64,000 bases of DNA from Archegozetes longisetosus (taxonomy: Eukaryota; Arthropoda; Arachnida; Sarcoptiformes; Trhypochthoniidae), in assembly GCA_018873245.2 (NCBI GenBank), contig JAEMBT020000006.1, positions 6,345,855 through 6,409,854 of the forward strand. The letters run 5' to 3'. Position numbers and translations under genes: made by a program. Positions 62,914 to 64,000 of this stretch are shown piece by piece; position 1 is the first letter of the stretch; every line of letters starts with the position of its first letter. The notes beneath the pieces were generated by a model. The model did no database searches and was not told the origin of the DNA. It was given only the letters and a program-made list of their open reading frames with translations.

Positions 62914-64000
62914 GTAATTAAGTTGAATTTTTCAATTCTTATATTGATTAATATATAGTTATTGGTTTGGCATAATGTGGTTTTGTCCAGTTGGCGTTTA
63001 CTCTAGATATATTGTCAGTTCAATTTTTAGATGTCCTTAAAGTTTAAGGTACTTGAGAGGTAAATTTCAAGTTTAAGATACAATGAATTTTCAAAGCGGT
63101 TCATCTTTGAAAAATTGAACAATGTATTTATAATAGGAATGAGTATTTGAATTAACACTTTAACAGTTCTGTTGAGAGTTGACTTCAAATGACTTTTCAG
63201 CTAACGCTTTGCAACTTAAAGCCAAACATGGTTAAAACTGTTGAATACCTCTCACATGGCTGTCGAATAATACGAATACTATTCACTTCAAACCAATATT
63301 TATTCAAAATCTTGTGTAATTTCTGCTGATCAAAGAGTCTTATTTAAAGAAATTTTGCTGAAATTTTAATTTAGAGCAGAGGTCGGTAACTTAACTGACC
63401 TGGCGGGCCAAATTCAATGTAGCTAGATGCATTTTGGACCAAATGGTTGCAAAATTACAACAAAATAAAAAGCAATCCTGAAATATACTTCAATACAAAT
63501 TGATTTACAATAATTGATATAAAAGCAAGTATAAATACGGGAAAAACTGATGGCGAGGGAGTCGTTACGCTACAGGGATAATTTTCTACTAAACGTTTGA
63601 CTACTCTCGCGTTCGTTTATACTGCATAAGTATTAATAGTCCCTTAGATGCATTCGTAGGCATCCCTCTACTTCGGTTGCTTTGCCTGCTTCTTGTTTCA
63701 TTAAGTATACTTTATGAGAATATCCTGGAGCATTGAGTTTCAAATAAAATCTCTCAATAAAAATTGAAAGTTTCAACACTTTTCATACAAAATGCTTATT
63801 AATTTAATTTGTTAAAATCTGATTGGGTCGGATCAGGCCTGCCGGCCTCGAAACGCTCACCTCTGAATTAAAGCATCGAATTCCTAACCAAATAGACATG
63901 CAAGTGATAAATAGCCTGATAAATTTTAATAATTTTTTGCATGATTTGATTGAACAGTATTACGATTGGGACGTTGTTTGGATGTAATGCATTCCGCGAT
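62914..64000. other. Probable PEX11 intron 2 up to the right window edge
   Basis: After the PEX11 exon 2 donor I found no segment matching the next part of the protein, so this is read as intron. It contains a 489-bp hAT-like element (63377-63865). If later PEX11 exons are very divergent, some could be hidden here. Confidence 0.5.
63377..63865. mobile_element. Non-autonomous hAT-superfamily element (489 bp)
   Basis: The left end starts CAGAGGTCGGTAACTTAACT with GGCGGGCCAAATTC just inside; the reverse complement of the right end starts CAGAGGTGAGCGTTTCGAGG with GGCAGGCCTGATCC inside. CAGAGGT ends followed by a (C/G)GGGCCAAAT block are typical of hAT elements. The flanking octamers ATTTAGAG (63369-63376) and AATTAAAG (63866-63873) agree at six of eight positions, consistent with an aged 8-bp target duplication. 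The interior is AT-rich with no transposase. Confidence 0.7.

Noticed and set aside
1-64000. tRNA, rRNA, CRISPR or bacterial-type operon features
   Set aside because: I looked for B-box-like GTTCGA contexts with matching arms, rRNA cores and spaced direct repeats and found none; the window is an ordinary eukaryotic chromosome segment.

Overview
This is an AT-rich nuclear window from an animal. Genes carry many short introns (mostly 50-130 bp) with GT-AG borders and are separated by 0.5-2 kb of AT-rich DNA. Gene content (laminin-type integrin alpha, EF-hand rhomboid protease, Raptor, Ariadne-1, a SEC14L/retm-type PRELI protein) indicates an arthropod-like invertebrate. Compact introns together with an exportin-T and a 53BP1-like gene, neither of which I know from Drosophila, make a chelicerate, perhaps an acariform mite, my best guess; that is inference, not shown. 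I see no prokaryotic operons, CRISPR, rRNA or tRNA.

Layout, left to right: SEC14L1/retm-like (minus, cut by the left edge, 1-2418); MRM2 (plus, 4205-4993); RPTOR (minus, 5285-10344, 9 coding exons); integrin alpha of the laminin-binding/alphaPS1 type (plus, 11371-24890, 28 coding exons, 5.6 kb first intron); RHBDL3/rhomboid-4-like protease (minus, 26214-38280, 8 coding exons), whose 8.4 kb intron contains a complete TTC5 gene on the opposite strand (35465-36933); ARIH1 (minus, 40338-42935, 11 exons); a 53BP1-like gene (minus, 45045-48463, 7 exons); an OTUD7/Cezanne-like deubiquitinase (minus, 50365-53147, with a one-base reading-frame break in an A homopolymer); XPOT (minus, 54061-57945, 7 exons); PWP2 (minus, 59282-62078, 2 exons); and the start of PEX11 (plus, from 62641, running toward or past the right edge). 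Exon models were built by hand. For all ten genes that are complete in the window, the summed exon lengths give an intact reading frame (OTUD7 only after allowing for its one-base break), which strongly supports the borders.

The genes are mostly conserved housekeeping or signalling loci: rRNA processing or modification (PWP2, MRM2), tRNA export (XPOT), mTORC1 signalling (RPTOR), ubiquitin (ARIH1, OTUD7), DNA damage (53BP1-like), adhesion (integrin), intramembrane proteolysis (RHBDL3), tubulin/p53 cofactor (TTC5), peroxisome division (PEX11) and lipid transfer (SEC14L). They do not form one pathway. I found no new multi-gene system. The most notable observations are the nested antisense TTC5/RHBDL3 arrangement with a poly(A) signal inside the opposing coding exon, the OTUD7 homopolymer frame break, very small in-frame exons, a conserved AMPK-type motif in Raptor, an incomplete methyl-lysine cage in the 53BP1-like Tudor domain, and several short non-autonomous DNA transposons recognised by terminal inverted repeats.
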